Positions 1-9,479 of a stretch of 64,000 bases of DNA are shown one piece after another (position 1 is the stretch's first letter; each line of letters opens with the position of its first letter). This stretch comes from Dysgonomonas gadei ATCC BAA-286 (GTDB taxonomy: Bacteria > Bacteroidota > Bacteroidia > Bacteroidales > Dysgonomonadaceae): contig NZ_GL891984.1 of NCBI RefSeq assembly GCF_000213555.1, positions 149,904-213,903 of the forward strand. The letters are read 5' to 3'. The translations under genes and the position numbers were made by a program. The notes beneath the pieces were generated by a model that saw only the letters and a list, made by a program, of their open reading frames with translations, ran no database searches and was not told the DNA's origin.

Positions 1-200
1 TCTCCGTCAATGCCATTGTGTCCGTATCGCAAAACACTATAAATGTTGTTTAAATACCTTTTTGCGTCTACACCCAGTGAATCTGTAGTTGAGAACACAT
101 ACTCAAGCGTATGCTTTTCCACAGGAACATCTTCATAGTCATTGCATGACCACAACGTGCAGAACAGGCCTATCAGTATGATATATAATTTATTTTTCAT
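1..200 (-). CDS. SusD/RagB-like outer-membrane lipoprotein, N-terminal fragment (runs off window start)
   Basis: I translated this stretch by hand. The complement of the CAT at 198-200 gives an ATG followed by an uninterrupted frame to base 1. The product begins with a short lipoprotein signal ending in LWSC at about residues 15-18, followed by an acidic stretch and then a helical segment (RYLNNIYSVLRYG). That layout is usual for the mature start of a SusD/RagB glycan-binding protein. It starts 22 bases after the stop of the SusC gene, which is the normal SusC-SusD spacing, so the two should form one transporter. Only about 66 residues are inside the window, so the binding domain and substrate cannot be judged. 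Family membership rests on position and the N-terminal layout. Confidence 0.75.
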   Translation of the reverse strand, partial: MKNKLYIILIGLFCTLWSCNDYEDVPVEKHTLEYVFSTTDSLGVDAKRYLNNIYSVLRYGHNGIDG

Positions 201-222
201 GTCTTTCATTTTTTAGAGAATG

Positions 223-3200
223 CTAAAATTTGATGTTGATCCCTGTGTTGAAGCCACGTAGCGCCGGATAGTTCCTGAAATCTACAACTTCAGGGTCAAC
301 CAGATCAAAAGCAGCTTGTGTCCATAAATTCTGACCGCCGACAAATACTTTTACTTTCACTCCGCCAAGATAATTTCGCGAAAATGAATCGGGGAGGGTA
401 TAGGCTATATTCAGGTTTTTCAACCGTATGTAATTTCCTGATTTCAACCAGAATGAATTATTCATGCCATTAGGAGCAACATTGTAATTCGGACTTGTGG
501 AAAGTCTTGGGAAGAGAGCTGTTTCAGCTGTTTCCGGAGTCCAACGGTTCAGCACATGTTCATATGCCTGACTGTAAGTATTGCCCCATGCTATGAACCC
601 TGTTGCATATTCCCAGCCTGCATCCGGGAAGTAAATTTCACGGTTGTAAGCGCCTTGAAATAAGGCTGACAGTTCAAATCCCTTGTATTCAAATCCTAAG
701 TTCAGACCAAAAAAACAGAGAGGTTTATTGCCGCCTATTGCAGTCTGGTCATATTCGTTGATTACTCCGTCACCATTCATATCCTTATATTTAAGGTCGC
801 CCGGGACGATATTATAGCCGGAAATAACCGGGCTGTTTGCTACCTCTTCCCTTGTCTGGAAAAATCCTTCGGCAATGAGTCCGTAGCGGGTTCCGGCGGG
901 ATTACCAGTCCTACGCATGTATTCTTCGGGAACATTCTGTTCGTCTATGAATAAAATCTTCGATTGATTTATGCTCCAGTTTCCGGTCACGTAATAATTG
1001 AAATCTCCAATGTTATCCTGATAAGTTACTGAGAGGTCGGCACCCTGATACCGGACCTTCCCAATATTTTCAGCAGGATAGTTCAACCCGATGAGTTCTA
1101 TGCTTTTCCCCCTGGTCATTAAAAGATCGAAATGTTTGTCGCTGTATAAATCAGCTGTAATCCAAAGTTTGTTATCGAACAAGTTGGCATCGAGTCCCAT
1201 ATTCAGTTTATTGGCTCTTTCCCATGTCAGGTTCGGATTCGACAAGCTGAGATTTGTTTCGATAAGTCCGACTGCTACATTTTCATACAAGCCCGTATAG
1301 TTCGATCCCTGGGGATAATAAGCTCCTGTACCCGCAACATTCACAGCGTTACTTTCATATTGTTGCCGCCATGTGTAATAATTGTCGCGGCCGATACTGT
1401 TTCCCGTTTGTCCGAACACCGCACGTAGCTTTAGTTTGTTTACCCAGTCTATGGATTGCATAAATGCTTCCTTACTGATATCCCATCCTAAGCCGAAAGC
1501 GTAAAACGTCCCCCATCTTTTACCCGGCGCATACCTGTTCAGGTAGCTTCTGGATACGGCCGCTTGGGCGAAATATTTCTGCTGATAGTCGTATTTGGCT
1601 TCTGCATTAAGATTTGCAGGTTTTTCAGGCAATTGATAATTGTCCAAAACCTCTTTTACGTCAGCAAATACATTTCCTTCTATAGTATGCGATTTATTTA
1701 TCACTTTTTTATAGTCCAGTGCAACCTGCCCATACATATACTGGAAGTTTGATACACCGATGAAGCCATTCCTTTGCGGAACTATACTCCCAAAGCGTTC
1801 ATAGCCTCTCAACGACCCATCGGGATTCAGAGTACGAAGATAGACAGGTTCCTGCTTGCTGCGGTCCAAGGCACTGCGGCTTTGCGAAACAACGCTTCCT
1901 ACCATACGCGCCGATAAGCCTTCGGCAAGCCATGCCATGTCGTGGTCGATAACAATATTACCGTATCCGTCGCGCATAATATCTTTTATATAACCCGAAC
2001 CAATAGTTTTCGCCATCAGGTTATTCTGGTAGCTGTTGCTTCCGCCATAAGAACCATCTGGATTGTAAACCGGATATACGCTTCCGGGAAGCGTGTATAT
2101 ATCGCTCATAATACTGCTTGTGCCTGCTCCCGGCTGATTCCCCTCCTCGATACGCCCTATAACGGTAGCTCCCATTTTGAGCCCCGGTAACACATTTACG
2201 TTAATCTTGGAAGTTACCATGTACCGGTCGTATGAGAGGTTGGTATTATAGGTATTCTGCGCGTTTTCGCGTAGCAGCCCGTTTTCGGTGAAATATCCCA
2301 AACTAACGAAGTATTGGGCTGTTTTATTTCCTCCGGTTGCGTTTAAGTTATAGGATTGTATATCGGAGTTGTTTTTTAGTATCTGATCGTACCAGTTTAC
2401 ATCAGGGTATGCTATCGGATCTTTCCCGTAGCGGAACGACTCTATGTTATTGGCTGTATATACTCCACTTTTGCCGTCGTTGACCAGAGCCTCATTCAGC
2501 AGGTAAGCCCATTGGTAAGATGGGAGCGGCTTAGGTGTCTTTATTGGTTCCTGTATGCCATACCTGCCGGTGAATGATATTTTAAATCCTTCTGCTATCG
2601 GTTTTTTAGTAGTAATATACATTACGCCACGCGAACTTCTTCCTCCCAGAAACATGGAAGACAAGGCGTCTTTCTGTACCGAAACCGATTCGATGCTTTC
2701 CACATCGAGGTTGAAGAGTTCGCTCTGAAATCCATCGACAACCACTACCGGAGAAAAAGCTCCCCGCAATGAGAAACCATACTGCGTATTGTCGTTATAT
2801 CCTACTCTGGAATCGTCGGCCTGACCGCCCAGAAAAGCATTGCTAACTGTACTCTGGTTGGTGAAAGTATTCCTGTATCCTCTGCCTTGGGAAACATACA
2901 AGCCCGGTAACCTGCCCGATAATGCACCCAGTATATTAGCTGATAATGCAGGAGCTATTTCGTCCGTATAGATAGTGGATGCCGCACCCAGATAAGTTTC
3001 TTTGTCTATTGTTTTTCCGTAAGGGACATCCAGATTGGCCGGATTTTTTAGTTTCTTGTCTTTTATATCTACCTTGAATACCGTTCCCTTTTTGATGTCT
3101 TTGGGAATCTTGATCTCTTTTATCAGATAATCAGGGTGTGTGAGAACAAGTGTATTTCCAATGACGGCATCGATTCCGAATGTTCCTGTTTCATCGCTTA

Positions 3201-3408
3201 CCGCCTTGTACCCGCTCGTTTTTATGGCTATTTCCACGCCCTGTACAGGTCTCCCATACTGGTCGACAACTACACCCGAAAAGCCGGATGCGTCGTTAGC
3301 CGCCTTTTCCTGGGCATAAGCGGTTCCGTACCCTGACAACAACCACCATACGATCATAAGCAAGAAGTAGCAGCTCTTACTCATCTTTTTATATATTGAA
3401 TTATACAT
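223..3408 (-). CDS. SusC/RagA-family TonB-dependent outer-membrane transporter (mannoside block)
   Basis: This 1061-residue protein has a signal peptide ending near residue 33 (TAYAQ), then a carboxypeptidase-regulatory-like beta domain at about 42-115 (FSGVVVDQYGRPVQG). A plug domain spans about 135-270 (SLRGAFSPVVVVDGF, VSVQKDALSSMFLGG, GVMYITTKK) and a 22-strand-type barrel runs to the C-terminal phenylalanine (TGINIKF). Length and order are those of SusC energised importers, which move oligosaccharides through the outer membrane with a SusD lid. The plug is somewhat divergent: the usual 'ALQGKVAGV' motif reads ALSGRLPGLYVSQG. The start may instead be Met9, which would give a more typical signal peptide. 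It is followed by a SusD start 22 bases downstream and preceded by two accessory lipoproteins. The substrate is inferred to be an alpha-mannose-containing oligosaccharide from the GH92 and GH38 genes in the same direction. Confidence 0.93.
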   Translation of the reverse strand: MYNSIYKKMSKSCYFLLMIVWWLLSGYGTAYAQEKAANDASGFSGVVVDQYGRPVQGVEIAIKTSGYKAVSDETGTFGIDAVIGNTLVLTHPDYLIKEIKIPKDIKKGTVFKVDIKDKKLKNPANLDVPYGKTIDKETYLGAASTIYTDEIAPALSANILGALSGRLPGLYVSQGRGYRNTFTNQSTVSNAFLGGQADDSRVGYNDNTQYGFSLRGAFSPVVVVDGFQSELFNLDVESIESVSVQKDALSSMFLGGRSSRGVMYITTKKPIAEGFKISFTGRYGIQEPIKTPKPLPSYQWAYLLNEALVNDGKSGVYTANNIESFRYGKDPIAYPDVNWYDQILKNNSDIQSYNLNATGGNKTAQYFVSLGYFTENGLLRENAQNTYNTNLSYDRYMVTSKINVNVLPGLKMGATVIGRIEEGNQPGAGTSSIMSDIYTLPGSVYPVYNPDGSYGGSNSYQNNLMAKTIGSGYIKDIMRDGYGNIVIDHDMAWLAEGLSARMVGSVVSQSRSALDRSKQEPVYLRTLNPDGSLRGYERFGSIVPQRNGFIGVSNFQYMYGQVALDYKKVINKSHTIEGNVFADVKEVLDNYQLPEKPANLNAEAKYDYQQKYFAQAAVSRSYLNRYAPGKRWGTFYAFGLGWDISKEAFMQSIDWVNKLKLRAVFGQTGNSIGRDNYYTWRQQYESNAVNVAGTGAYYPQGSNYTGLYENVAVGLIETNLSLSNPNLTWERANKLNMGLDANLFDNKLWITADLYSDKHFDLLMTRGKSIELIGLNYPAENIGKVRYQGADLSVTYQDNIGDFNYYVTGNWSINQSKILFIDEQNVPEEYMRRTGNPAGTRYGLIAEGFFQTREEVANSPVISGYNIVPGDLKYKDMNGDGVINEYDQTAIGGNKPLCFFGLNLGFEYKGFELSALFQGAYNREIYFPDAGWEYATGFIAWGNTYSQAYEHVLNRWTPETAETALFPRLSTSPNYNVAPNGMNNSFWLKSGNYIRLKNLNIAYTLPDSFSRNYLGGVKVKVFVGGQNLWTQAAFDLVDPEVVDFRNYPALRGFNTGINIKF

Positions 3409-3447
3409 AAATTCCGGTTTTAATTATAAAAAAATTATACATTGATC

Positions 3448-4599
3448 TCATTTACAAATGAAATTGTAGACAAACGGTTTTTTCTCTCTTGTCGAATGAT
3501 CGTCGTCTCCGGCCGGATCGTCTTTTCCTGCTTGTTCGTCATCATATTTGTCGACATATCGGGAACCGTCCGCATTTGTAAAATAATATTCGATATGAGT
3601 GATAGTCTCGTTTGCTGGTACGCCGAAAAAGCCTTCAGGCCACAGTGTCGCACTCCACATTACTCCCCATCTGGAATCTTTCAGCAACTTTGTTTTGTCT
3701 GATATTTCGTCTACTGTATATGTATTACCATTAGCGGTGTGGGCTTTGGCATTCAGGTAGATATTACTTTCATTAATCAATTGGTTATTGTAATAATCAC
3801 CAATATACCTGAATGTAAGAATATCATTTTGAGTAGCATTGCCCGGAGTCACCTGATAGAAATGATACTGGCAGAAGTCTATCGGTTCGGCGCCTTCGCC
3901 ATCCGTCACTTCAAAGCAATCGGGGCTCCACATCGCTTTCCAGTGGTCTGGCCCTACTTCATTGCTATTTGGATCATACTCACTTAATCCGTCGTTTTCA
4001 TAGTTTGCGAAGAATCCGATTTTCGCCCTCAGGTTGTCCGGACCGGTTTTCATTTTTATTTTTATTTTTACGTATACATCATACGCACCGCCTCCGTTAT
4101 CGATTGTGGCTGCGTCATCAGACACAAATGCCACCCATTGGGTATCGTCCAGTACATTCGGGTTTTCCCCTCCGAATTTGTTGAGGAGCGCTTGATCCCA
4201 AGTCAGGCCCGGCTTTCTCGCAGGGGAGGTTCCATCAGGGATCGGCGACATCTTATGTTCTCCCTCCAGATTTTTACCATTGCCGGTACCTTCCCATGTT
4301 ACTATCGCGTTTTTGGCGTCTGTCCATACTTTTGGAACATTAACGGCTATGATCAATTTATTTATTTGACCGTCTTTATTCGACCCGCATTTTATATACA
4401 TGACAAATTCGGCGTATTCGCCTGCCTTCACGGAATTTGTCTTATAAATGACCGGCGAGTTGTTGTCCTTATATTCATCATCGAATTTACTCCCATGGTC
4501 TGTGAACCATTCTATGCCGCAGGAGATAAATACAATAAGACACATTATACATCCCAATATTCTATATATCAATGTTTTATCTTTGCATTTTGTTTTCAT
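3448..4599 (-). CDS. DUF4961-like lipoprotein, probable surface glycan-binding protein
   Basis: The 383-residue protein starts with a lipoprotein signal (CLIVFISCGIEW, Cys at about 27). The mature part is beta-rich, with an Ig-like N-terminal half (about 45-235) and a second beta domain with several Trp and Tyr residues (FTNADG near 345). It ends in an acidic and charged tail (DDPAGDDDHSTREKK). The architecture resembles the DUF4961 proteins that sit beside DUF5004 proteins and SusD genes in Bacteroidota utilisation loci. The assignment is from memory of the family and is moderate. It lies 11 bases after the DUF5004-like gene and 39 bases before susC, so it is surely co-transcribed. A role in holding polysaccharide at the cell surface is an inference. 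I see no catalytic motif. Confidence 0.7.
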   Translation of the reverse strand: MKTKCKDKTLIYRILGCIMCLIVFISCGIEWFTDHGSKFDDEYKDNNSPVIYKTNSVKAGEYAEFVMYIKCGSNKDGQINKLIIAVNVPKVWTDAKNAIVTWEGTGNGKNLEGEHKMSPIPDGTSPARKPGLTWDQALLNKFGGENPNVLDDTQWVAFVSDDAATIDNGGGAYDVYVKIKIKMKTGPDNLRAKIGFFANYENDGLSEYDPNSNEVGPDHWKAMWSPDCFEVTDGEGAEPIDFCQYHFYQVTPGNATQNDILTFRYIGDYYNNQLINESNIYLNAKAHTANGNTYTVDEISDKTKLLKDSRWGVMWSATLWPEGFFGVPANETITHIEYYFTNADGSRYVDKYDDEQAGKDDPAGDDDHSTREKKPFVYNFICK

Positions 4600-4610
4600 A
4601 GCATTCTGTT

Positions 4611-5066
4611 TTAATTATTAGACGCGCGTTCCAATACATAGGAATATACATTATTCTGACATCCCGGTGAGAACGAGAGGGTTATCTGGCGTTCTCCTTT
4701 CACTGTCCGATATTCGAAAAGGGAAATGTTGGATTCGGTAGAAGTTCCTTCCTTAAACAGTAGTTGTGTGGGATACTGGGGGTCGTTTACATTCCATGTC
4801 CCGTCCTGACGGACCAGAAATGGAAGGTAATTATCGATGGTATAAGTATTATCGTCATTGAAGGTAATTCTGAAGGCACTGAAATCGACAGCTTTGGTGA
4901 TTTCTATTCCATTCCTGGCCGCCTTGGTAATATACCATGAACCGGCAAGATTTTTCGCAGGTTCTTCGATGTCGTACCCATTCGAATCTTTAAATTTATC
5001 ACAGGAAAGGAAAGAGCATACCATAATACAAAGCATAAACATCATTTTTATATTTAATCTTCTCAT
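4611..5066 (-). CDS. DUF5004-like small lipoprotein with lipocalin-type fold
   Basis: This 151-residue protein has a lipobox (MVCSFLSCDKF, Cys at about 22). A single beta-barrel-like domain follows, with the lipocalin-type pattern LAGSWYITKA, then FNDDNTYTIDNY, a DGTWNVND turn, and a final strand ending VYSYVLERA. This layout is typical of the short DUF5004 proteins found with DUF4961 proteins and SusD in glycan loci. It sits between the SusD gene (40 bases upstream) and the DUF4961-like gene (11 bases downstream). Its function in the family is not established. A surface or periplasmic binding role is inferred from the lipid anchor and context only. Confidence 0.7.
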   Translation of the reverse strand: MRRLNIKMMFMLCIMVCSFLSCDKFKDSNGYDIEEPAKNLAGSWYITKAARNGIEITKAVDFSAFRITFNDDNTYTIDNYLPFLVRQDGTWNVNDPQYPTQLLFKEGTSTESNISLFEYRTVKGERQITLSFSPGCQNNVYSYVLERASNN

Positions 5067-5106
5067 AATGAATCTTTGTTTACAGAGTTAGAAAAAAGGT
5101 TTAATC

Positions 5107-6939
5107 TTAATAATTAGGATTTTGGATCAGGTTGGGAGACTTGGAGGTTTCCTTATATGGGATAGGCCAGAAATACATTGCCTTCCTGAACACACGTTGA
5201 CGTACATTGAAACGTGTATACGACTTACCTCCATCAGCTGTCAGCCGGACTTCCATACCTGTCATCATCTGGCTGTCTGTTTGTTCAGCTATTTTCCAAC
5301 GTCTTACATCAAAAAAGCGATGGCCTTCTATAGCAAATTCGATCCGTCTTTCGTCACGGATGGCCTGACGCATTTCCAGCCGTGTCATATCCGGTTTTAA
5401 CCCATACATTCCGTCAGCGCCGGCTTCTATTCCAGCTCGTGCCCTGATCGCTTTCAGTACCTCGTATGTCTTATCAGTTGGCGATACTAGTTGAGATCCG
5501 TTGCCATCACCCATCTCATATTCGTTCATAGCTTCGGCATAGGCCATGTAAATTTCGGCATAGCGTAAGATAGGAGTTGCCTCATTTTCACCATGCACAG
5601 CATTGGCTGCCAAATGACGGCTGACCATTTTGTTGATATAATAGCCAGTAGGCGTACCCTGATGCACGGCGTCTTTTCCACTGGATGAACCATCGGCTTT
5701 GCGATAAACATTTATCGGGTCGGGGTTATTGTTAGGTGCTAATGCGATCATTGTCTGGTCGTGGGCCACGGTATTATTGAACCTCGGGTCGCGGTTTGCA
5801 TATGGATTATTTGGATCATATCCTGAAGCCGGATCGCTGATTGGCTTTCCGTTTTTCATCGGGAACGCATCTACCAGATTCTGATAGATAAATCCACTCT
5901 TTGCAGCGCCACGGGATGGAGGCTGAAACCAGCTTTCTCTTGCTACCCGGCCAAGGCTGCGGTCATCGAGTATTGATTCAACGAGGGATGAGGGCTTATA
6001 TTCGTCTTTTAATGATTGGAACAGAGCATAGAAACCATGTCCCGAATCGGGATTATTGTTGTTGAAAGGATCCATGTGCAATACATACAAACCGTATTGC
6101 CCTAAAGAGATTACGTTGTTTGCAGCATCCATAGCTTCTTTCCATCGCATCTTACTATACTCGGGATATCCGACCAATTCGGCAGGAACGTTTGTTCCGG
6201 CAACTATATCGCTGTTCCCGTTATAAAGAGGACTGGCGGCCAATAGTTTTATGCGGGCGATCAAAGCCCTGCAGGCGCCTCTTCCCACATGCCCATAGTA
6301 TGATCCCGTAGGTTTTACGGGCAGATTGGTTTCAGTAGCGGCGGTCTCACATTCTTTAACAATATAATTTACGCAGTCTTCGAATGTATCGCGGGTATCT
6401 TTCGGTTTATCTCCGTCAGCGTAGATGGTGTCGCCGATTAAAGGCACGCCCCCGTAATGCCTGACCATAATATGATAGTACCATGCTCTCAAAAAACGGG
6501 CTTCGGCTTTGAGGCGAGCCTTACGGGAACCTAGCAGGGGAGCCTGCTCAATCCCTTTAAAGAAGATATTTACCCTCCTGATATTCTGGTAAGGTATCTT
6601 CCACGCGTCATCGGTTATAATTACCGGATTGACAGTCCCTGAAGCAAACTGCACATCGGCTATACCGTCCGAAGACATCCTGAATTCGGCTTCGTCGCAT
6701 GCAGTCTGAAGACCGCCCAATTGATCCGATACAGTACTGAAACGATTACCTTTCACGTCAAAACCCACATCCCGATAGATTTCGGCCAGAAAGCCCTCGG
6801 TAAGCGCACTGTCGGAAAAAACCCTATTGTAATTAAGGTCTGTCGTTACGGTTTCGTCGAGAAACCCTTTGTCGTTACAGGAGGAAAAACATCCCCATAC
6901 GACTGTTAACGTTAATAATAAATATAAAATGTTTTTCAT
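5107..6939 (-). CDS. SusD/RagB-family glycan-binding lipoprotein
   Basis: A 610-residue SusD. The lipobox CFSSCNDKGFLD (Cys at about 21) is followed by the usual TPR-like helices (ARFLRAWYYHIMVRHYGGVPLI near 150). Long substrate-binding loops come next, and then the conserved C-terminal block: RYAEIYMAYAEAMNE, IRARAGIEAG, RDERRIEFAIEGHRFFDVRRW and a terminal IQNPNY. SusD proteins form the lid of SusC importers and bind glycan at the cell surface. It is unusual that no susC stands directly upstream: the preceding gene is GH92, 182 bases away. The next susC lies downstream after two lipoprotein genes and carries its own SusD. Confidence 0.95.
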   Translation of the reverse strand: MKNILYLLLTLTVVWGCFSSCNDKGFLDETVTTDLNYNRVFSDSALTEGFLAEIYRDVGFDVKGNRFSTVSDQLGGLQTACDEAEFRMSSDGIADVQFASGTVNPVIITDDAWKIPYQNIRRVNIFFKGIEQAPLLGSRKARLKAEARFLRAWYYHIMVRHYGGVPLIGDTIYADGDKPKDTRDTFEDCVNYIVKECETAATETNLPVKPTGSYYGHVGRGACRALIARIKLLAASPLYNGNSDIVAGTNVPAELVGYPEYSKMRWKEAMDAANNVISLGQYGLYVLHMDPFNNNNPDSGHGFYALFQSLKDEYKPSSLVESILDDRSLGRVARESWFQPPSRGAAKSGFIYQNLVDAFPMKNGKPISDPASGYDPNNPYANRDPRFNNTVAHDQTMIALAPNNNPDPINVYRKADGSSSGKDAVHQGTPTGYYINKMVSRHLAANAVHGENEATPILRYAEIYMAYAEAMNEYEMGDGNGSQLVSPTDKTYEVLKAIRARAGIEAGADGMYGLKPDMTRLEMRQAIRDERRIEFAIEGHRFFDVRRWKIAEQTDSQMMTGMEVRLTADGGKSYTRFNVRQRVFRKAMYFWPIPYKETSKSPNLIQNPNY

Positions 6940-7121
6940 ACATATTAATGTATTAGGTTAATAAAAACTTTCTATTTAAATACCCGGAAAACTCTAGCTG
7001 TCGATCAATCAACATTGTTTGGATATATCAAATTATGATCCCCTTATAGCCGCTATTTTCATTCCATAAGAAAGTGTATTTGTGATTTACTCCGCATTAT
7101 ATTTCTAAACTTCTTCAAATT

Positions 7122-9461
7122 TCATATACCCCAGTCTTTGTTTGGTTTGTTACTCATGAATAATTCTAATGTGGCTCCGTCTGCAATAATTGAAAAATCT
7201 ATATAACAGTTTCTGTATTCTTTTCCATTCAGCAAAGCTTTTTGTATGTATATATTTTCAGGTGAATTATTGTGTGCTATTATGGTAAACTTCCCTCCCT
7301 TAAAGTATTTCGAATCCAGCTTATATTCTATCTTGTCGAATACGGGGCTTGTTATCTCCATACGTGTGTCTCCCGGGCACACAGGATGTATTCCGGAAGC
7401 GGCAAGCACATACCAGGCCGACATTTGGCCCACATCTTCATTACCCACTATGCCTTCCACTTTGTTGGCATAGGCTTTATCGCATATGTGACGGGTCCAT
7501 TTTTGTGTAAGCCAGGGTCGTCTCAGGCGGTTGAACAGGAAAGGAATATGATGTACGGGTTCGTTGGCGTGATTATAATAATCGTTCCACAAAAAATTGT
7601 CGGGAGTCTTTTCAAAGAGATTGGTAAGATTGGTAACGACCTTATCCTCCCCTCCCATCAATTCTACCATACCCGGAATATCGTGAGGCACAAACCACCC
7701 CTGCTGGTAAGAATTAGATTCTATGCAACCGTACCATTCTTTAAACAGCGCATTCTCAGGCCATTCTTCCCAAGAGCCGTCTGCCTTCCGCGGGCGGAAC
7801 CAACCCTTTTCCTTATCGAAGATATTCCTGTAAGCCTGACCTTTTTCCAAAAACAGTTTTTCATCGTCGCTATTACCCATTTTGCTGGCAATACGGGATA
7901 TACACCAATCGGCATAAGCATACTCGAGTGTATGGGATATGCTGAGTGACGAAGCTGTATAGCCGAGGGTGTCATTGCCATATTTTTTCGATGTATTCAC
8001 TGCATACTTGTAGGCTTTGTCTATATCATAATTGCGGATACCCTTCACATAAGCATCTGCCAGAACCGATAAGGCAGGATTCCCGATCATACAGCCCGAG
8101 TATGCGTTCATGATTTCCCAGCGCTCGTAATATTCGCGTCCGCTTTGTTCGGCAAGGGTGATAAGTGAGTTCAACTGATCGTTTACCACTTCGGGGTTAA
8201 TAATGGTTTGCAAAGGGAACTGGCTGCGGAATACATCCCATCCGCTGAATATGGTGCGTTTCGTGAATGTAGAATCGCTGTATATCCGGTTATCACCACC
8301 GGTGTAACGTCCGTCTACATCGGTATATATGCGCGGATCTATCATTGTGTGATAAAGGGATGTGTAGAAAATTGTTTTCTGATCGTCGGTTCCTCCCGTA
8401 ATATTTATTTTGCCCAATTCCCTATCCCAGCTTGCTTTTGCCTCGTTGCGGACAAGGTCGAAATTCTTATCTGCTATTTCCGCTTCGAAGTTCTTGCCGG
8501 CACCATCCATATTGACAAAAGATATTCCCACTTTCAGAGTCACCTCCTCATCTCTTTTCGTATCGAACTCGGTAAAGAATCCCAGATGTTTGCCTTCCAG
8601 CTCCTTAACGTCTTTGATAATTTTAGCTTCCGATACCCTTTTCAGATAAGGGATGCTTGTAACATCTTTGAGTTTACGTTTCCAGTTGTCGGGTATATCG
8701 GCGCTCCAGAAGCCGTACTTGTTCAACGGACGGCTGAATTGCGCATAGAAAAACACAGTATAATCAGTATTGCCTTCTCCATCACCCCATCCGCCGCCAT
8801 CCGGCGTACACTTCATCCATCCTTGTATAGTGCTGTCGTTGACTACTTTTACATATTGATATGTAGATGTCCCGCCAACTCTTCGAGCCAGGTCTATTTG
8901 TATGCGCGACCGTTTATGTTCGGGGAATGTAAATCGTAACATTCCGCTATGCGGTGCAGCCGTGGCTTCTACCCGGATATTATAATCGGTCAGGTTTACC
9001 GAATAGTATCCTGCTTTGGCGGTTTCGGTCTTCTTATCGTACAGCGAACGGTATCCCCTTATGCTCCCGTCTTCTTTACCCGCAATTATCTTCAAGTCAC
9101 CGGTGGTAGGCATTACAAGGAAATTTCCCAGATCGCCGAACCAACCCACACCGCTCATTTGTGTGAACGCAAAACCTTCGATAGTTTTATGTTCGTAACT
9201 GTAACCCGGCGAATTGTCTCCTCCTGTTATCGTATTGGGGTTAACCTGAACCATTCCATATGGTGTGGCCGCGCCGGGAAATGTTTTTCCCAGTCCGTGG
9301 TAAACTCCGGCAGCACCGACACTGGTACTGGCTCCGATAAACGGATTGACATAATCGGAAGGGGCAGAACTTTTTGTTTTGACTTCCGTGGTGCATCCCG
9401 TTATCGTCAGGCAAAGAACCGTTATAAGTGCTGTTGTCATCTTTAGCATAGTATCAATCAT
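7122..9461 (-). CDS. GH92 alpha-mannosidase (calcium-dependent, exo-acting type)
   Basis: The 779-residue protein is a probable lipoprotein (LTITGCTTE, Cys at about 23; Met1, Met5 or Met8 could be the start). The N-terminal beta-sandwich has the GH92 opening VNPFIGAS near 39 and the FPGAATPYGMVQ motif. The catalytic (alpha/alpha)6 domain carries the family motifs NEPVHHIPFLFN with Glu634, the expected general acid, and GNEDVGQMSAWY with Glu675-Asp676 at the general-base position. In most GH92 proteins the latter reads GNDD, so the Glu is a conservative change. GH92 enzymes are inverting, calcium-requiring alpha-mannosidases acting on N-glycans, yeast mannan and similar alpha-mannosides. The linkage cannot be told from sequence alone. 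It lies 18 bases after the GH38-like gene, which indicates one transcript. Confidence 0.93.
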   Translation of the reverse strand: MIDTMLKMTTALITVLCLTITGCTTEVKTKSSAPSDYVNPFIGASTSVGAAGVYHGLGKTFPGAATPYGMVQVNPNTITGGDNSPGYSYEHKTIEGFAFTQMSGVGWFGDLGNFLVMPTTGDLKIIAGKEDGSIRGYRSLYDKKTETAKAGYYSVNLTDYNIRVEATAAPHSGMLRFTFPEHKRSRIQIDLARRVGGTSTYQYVKVVNDSTIQGWMKCTPDGGGWGDGEGNTDYTVFFYAQFSRPLNKYGFWSADIPDNWKRKLKDVTSIPYLKRVSEAKIIKDVKELEGKHLGFFTEFDTKRDEEVTLKVGISFVNMDGAGKNFEAEIADKNFDLVRNEAKASWDRELGKINITGGTDDQKTIFYTSLYHTMIDPRIYTDVDGRYTGGDNRIYSDSTFTKRTIFSGWDVFRSQFPLQTIINPEVVNDQLNSLITLAEQSGREYYERWEIMNAYSGCMIGNPALSVLADAYVKGIRNYDIDKAYKYAVNTSKKYGNDTLGYTASSLSISHTLEYAYADWCISRIASKMGNSDDEKLFLEKGQAYRNIFDKEKGWFRPRKADGSWEEWPENALFKEWYGCIESNSYQQGWFVPHDIPGMVELMGGEDKVVTNLTNLFEKTPDNFLWNDYYNHANEPVHHIPFLFNRLRRPWLTQKWTRHICDKAYANKVEGIVGNEDVGQMSAWYVLAASGIHPVCPGDTRMEITSPVFDKIEYKLDSKYFKGGKFTIIAHNNSPENIYIQKALLNGKEYRNCYIDFSIIADGATLELFMSNKPNKDWGI

Positions 9462-9479
9462 TTCAATTATTTTCCTATC

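Noticed and set aside
7272..7949. A 225-codon plus-strand frame opposite the GH92 gene
   Set aside because: It lies entirely antisense to a clear GH92 coding region and has low-complexity, Cys/His-rich chance composition.
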